NCBI GenBank assembly: GCA_002418055.1
Contig: DIDI01000029.1
Span: forward strand, 1-6,194
Reading direction: 5' to 3'
From: Lactobacillus sp. UBA5804
Lineage (GTDB): Bacteria > Bacillota > Bacilli > Lactobacillales > Lactobacillaceae
DNA: 6,194 nucleotides
Under the pieces are notes generated by a model. That model saw nothing but the letters and a program-made list of their open reading frames with translations, was not told the origin of the DNA and searched no databases. Shown here one piece after another: positions 6,130-6,194 of this stretch (position 1 is its first letter; each line of letters opens with the position of its first letter). The position numbers and the translations under genes were made by a program.

Positions 6130-6194
6130 ATGAGTATGAATAATTTTGATGCAATCTTAACTAAAATCAAACATTATGACACCATCATTTTCCA
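6130..6194 (+). CDS. DHH-family phosphoesterase (NrnA-like oligoribonuclease / pAp phosphatase), N-terminus only
   Basis: The window ends 21 codons into this gene. The residues read MSMNNFDAILTKIKHYDTII followed by F, matching the start of NrnA-type DHH phosphoesterases, which begin with a short helix leading to I-x-x-x-D/Y-x-x-I-I-I-H-R and then the metal-binding residues, all beyond the window. Such enzymes degrade short RNA oligomers (nanoRNA) and dephosphorylate pAp or cyclic-dinucleotide breakdown products. The start is supported by AAGGAG at 6117-6122, 7 nt upstream. The identification rests on a short stretch and on the frequent location of such a gene near dinB in lactobacilli (recalled, not checked). 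It has a candidate promoter of its own. Confidence 0.6.
   Translation, partial: MSMNNFDAILTKIKHYDTIIF

Noticed and set aside
1..6194. LexA (SOS) boxes upstream of ruvA, ruvB or dinB.
   Set aside because: No GAAC-N4-GTTC type palindrome was seen in any of the intergenic or junction sequences.

Overview
The window looks like chromosomal DNA from a member of the Lactobacillaceae or a close relative (Firmicutes, Lactobacillales). The reasons are the moderate G+C content, strong AAGGAGG-type ribosome binding sites, and the conserved gene order mutL-ruvA-ruvB-yajC, followed by zwf, dinB and the start of what looks like a DHH-family phosphoesterase gene. All genes lie on the + strand. No mobile element, CRISPR array, tRNA or rRNA was seen. 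I found no wholly new system. The unusual signal is that two DNA repair genes carry damage or divergence at functionally critical points.

Layout. Positions 1-1311 hold the 3' two thirds of mutL, interrupted by an in-frame TGA at 22-24. ruvA (1321-1905) follows behind a Shine-Dalgarno that overlaps the mutL stop. An extended -10 promoter sits between ruvA and ruvB. ruvB (1945-2958) is followed by a promoter whose -35 overlaps its stop codon and which drives yajC (3034-3417). A compact hairpin terminator closes yajC. zwf (3497-4948, glucose-6-phosphate dehydrogenase) overlaps the start of dinB (4941-6044, DNA polymerase IV) by 8 bases. An 85-base gap with a candidate promoter and repeated motifs leads into the truncated last gene (6130 to the end).

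How the genes fit together. MutL acts in mismatch repair, RuvAB migrates Holliday junctions, and DinB is a translesion polymerase, so most of the window is DNA maintenance. YajC is an accessory of Sec protein export, and zwf opens the oxidative pentose phosphate route.

Main points of interest. (1) mutL is split by an in-frame stop exactly where the ATPase subdomain passes into the transducer subdomain. (2) The MutL C-terminus aligns well with Firmicutes MutL but has lost the key residues of the DQHA(X)2E(X)4E and CPHGRP endonuclease motifs. (3) dinB ends QID-TAG-TTT-TAG, which reads as a QIDLF clamp-binding tail cut by one nonsense change. (4) RuvB has Leu where the sensor-1 segment normally has Arg. 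Together these suggest a lineage with altered or relaxed DNA repair, but each point needs comparison with relatives.
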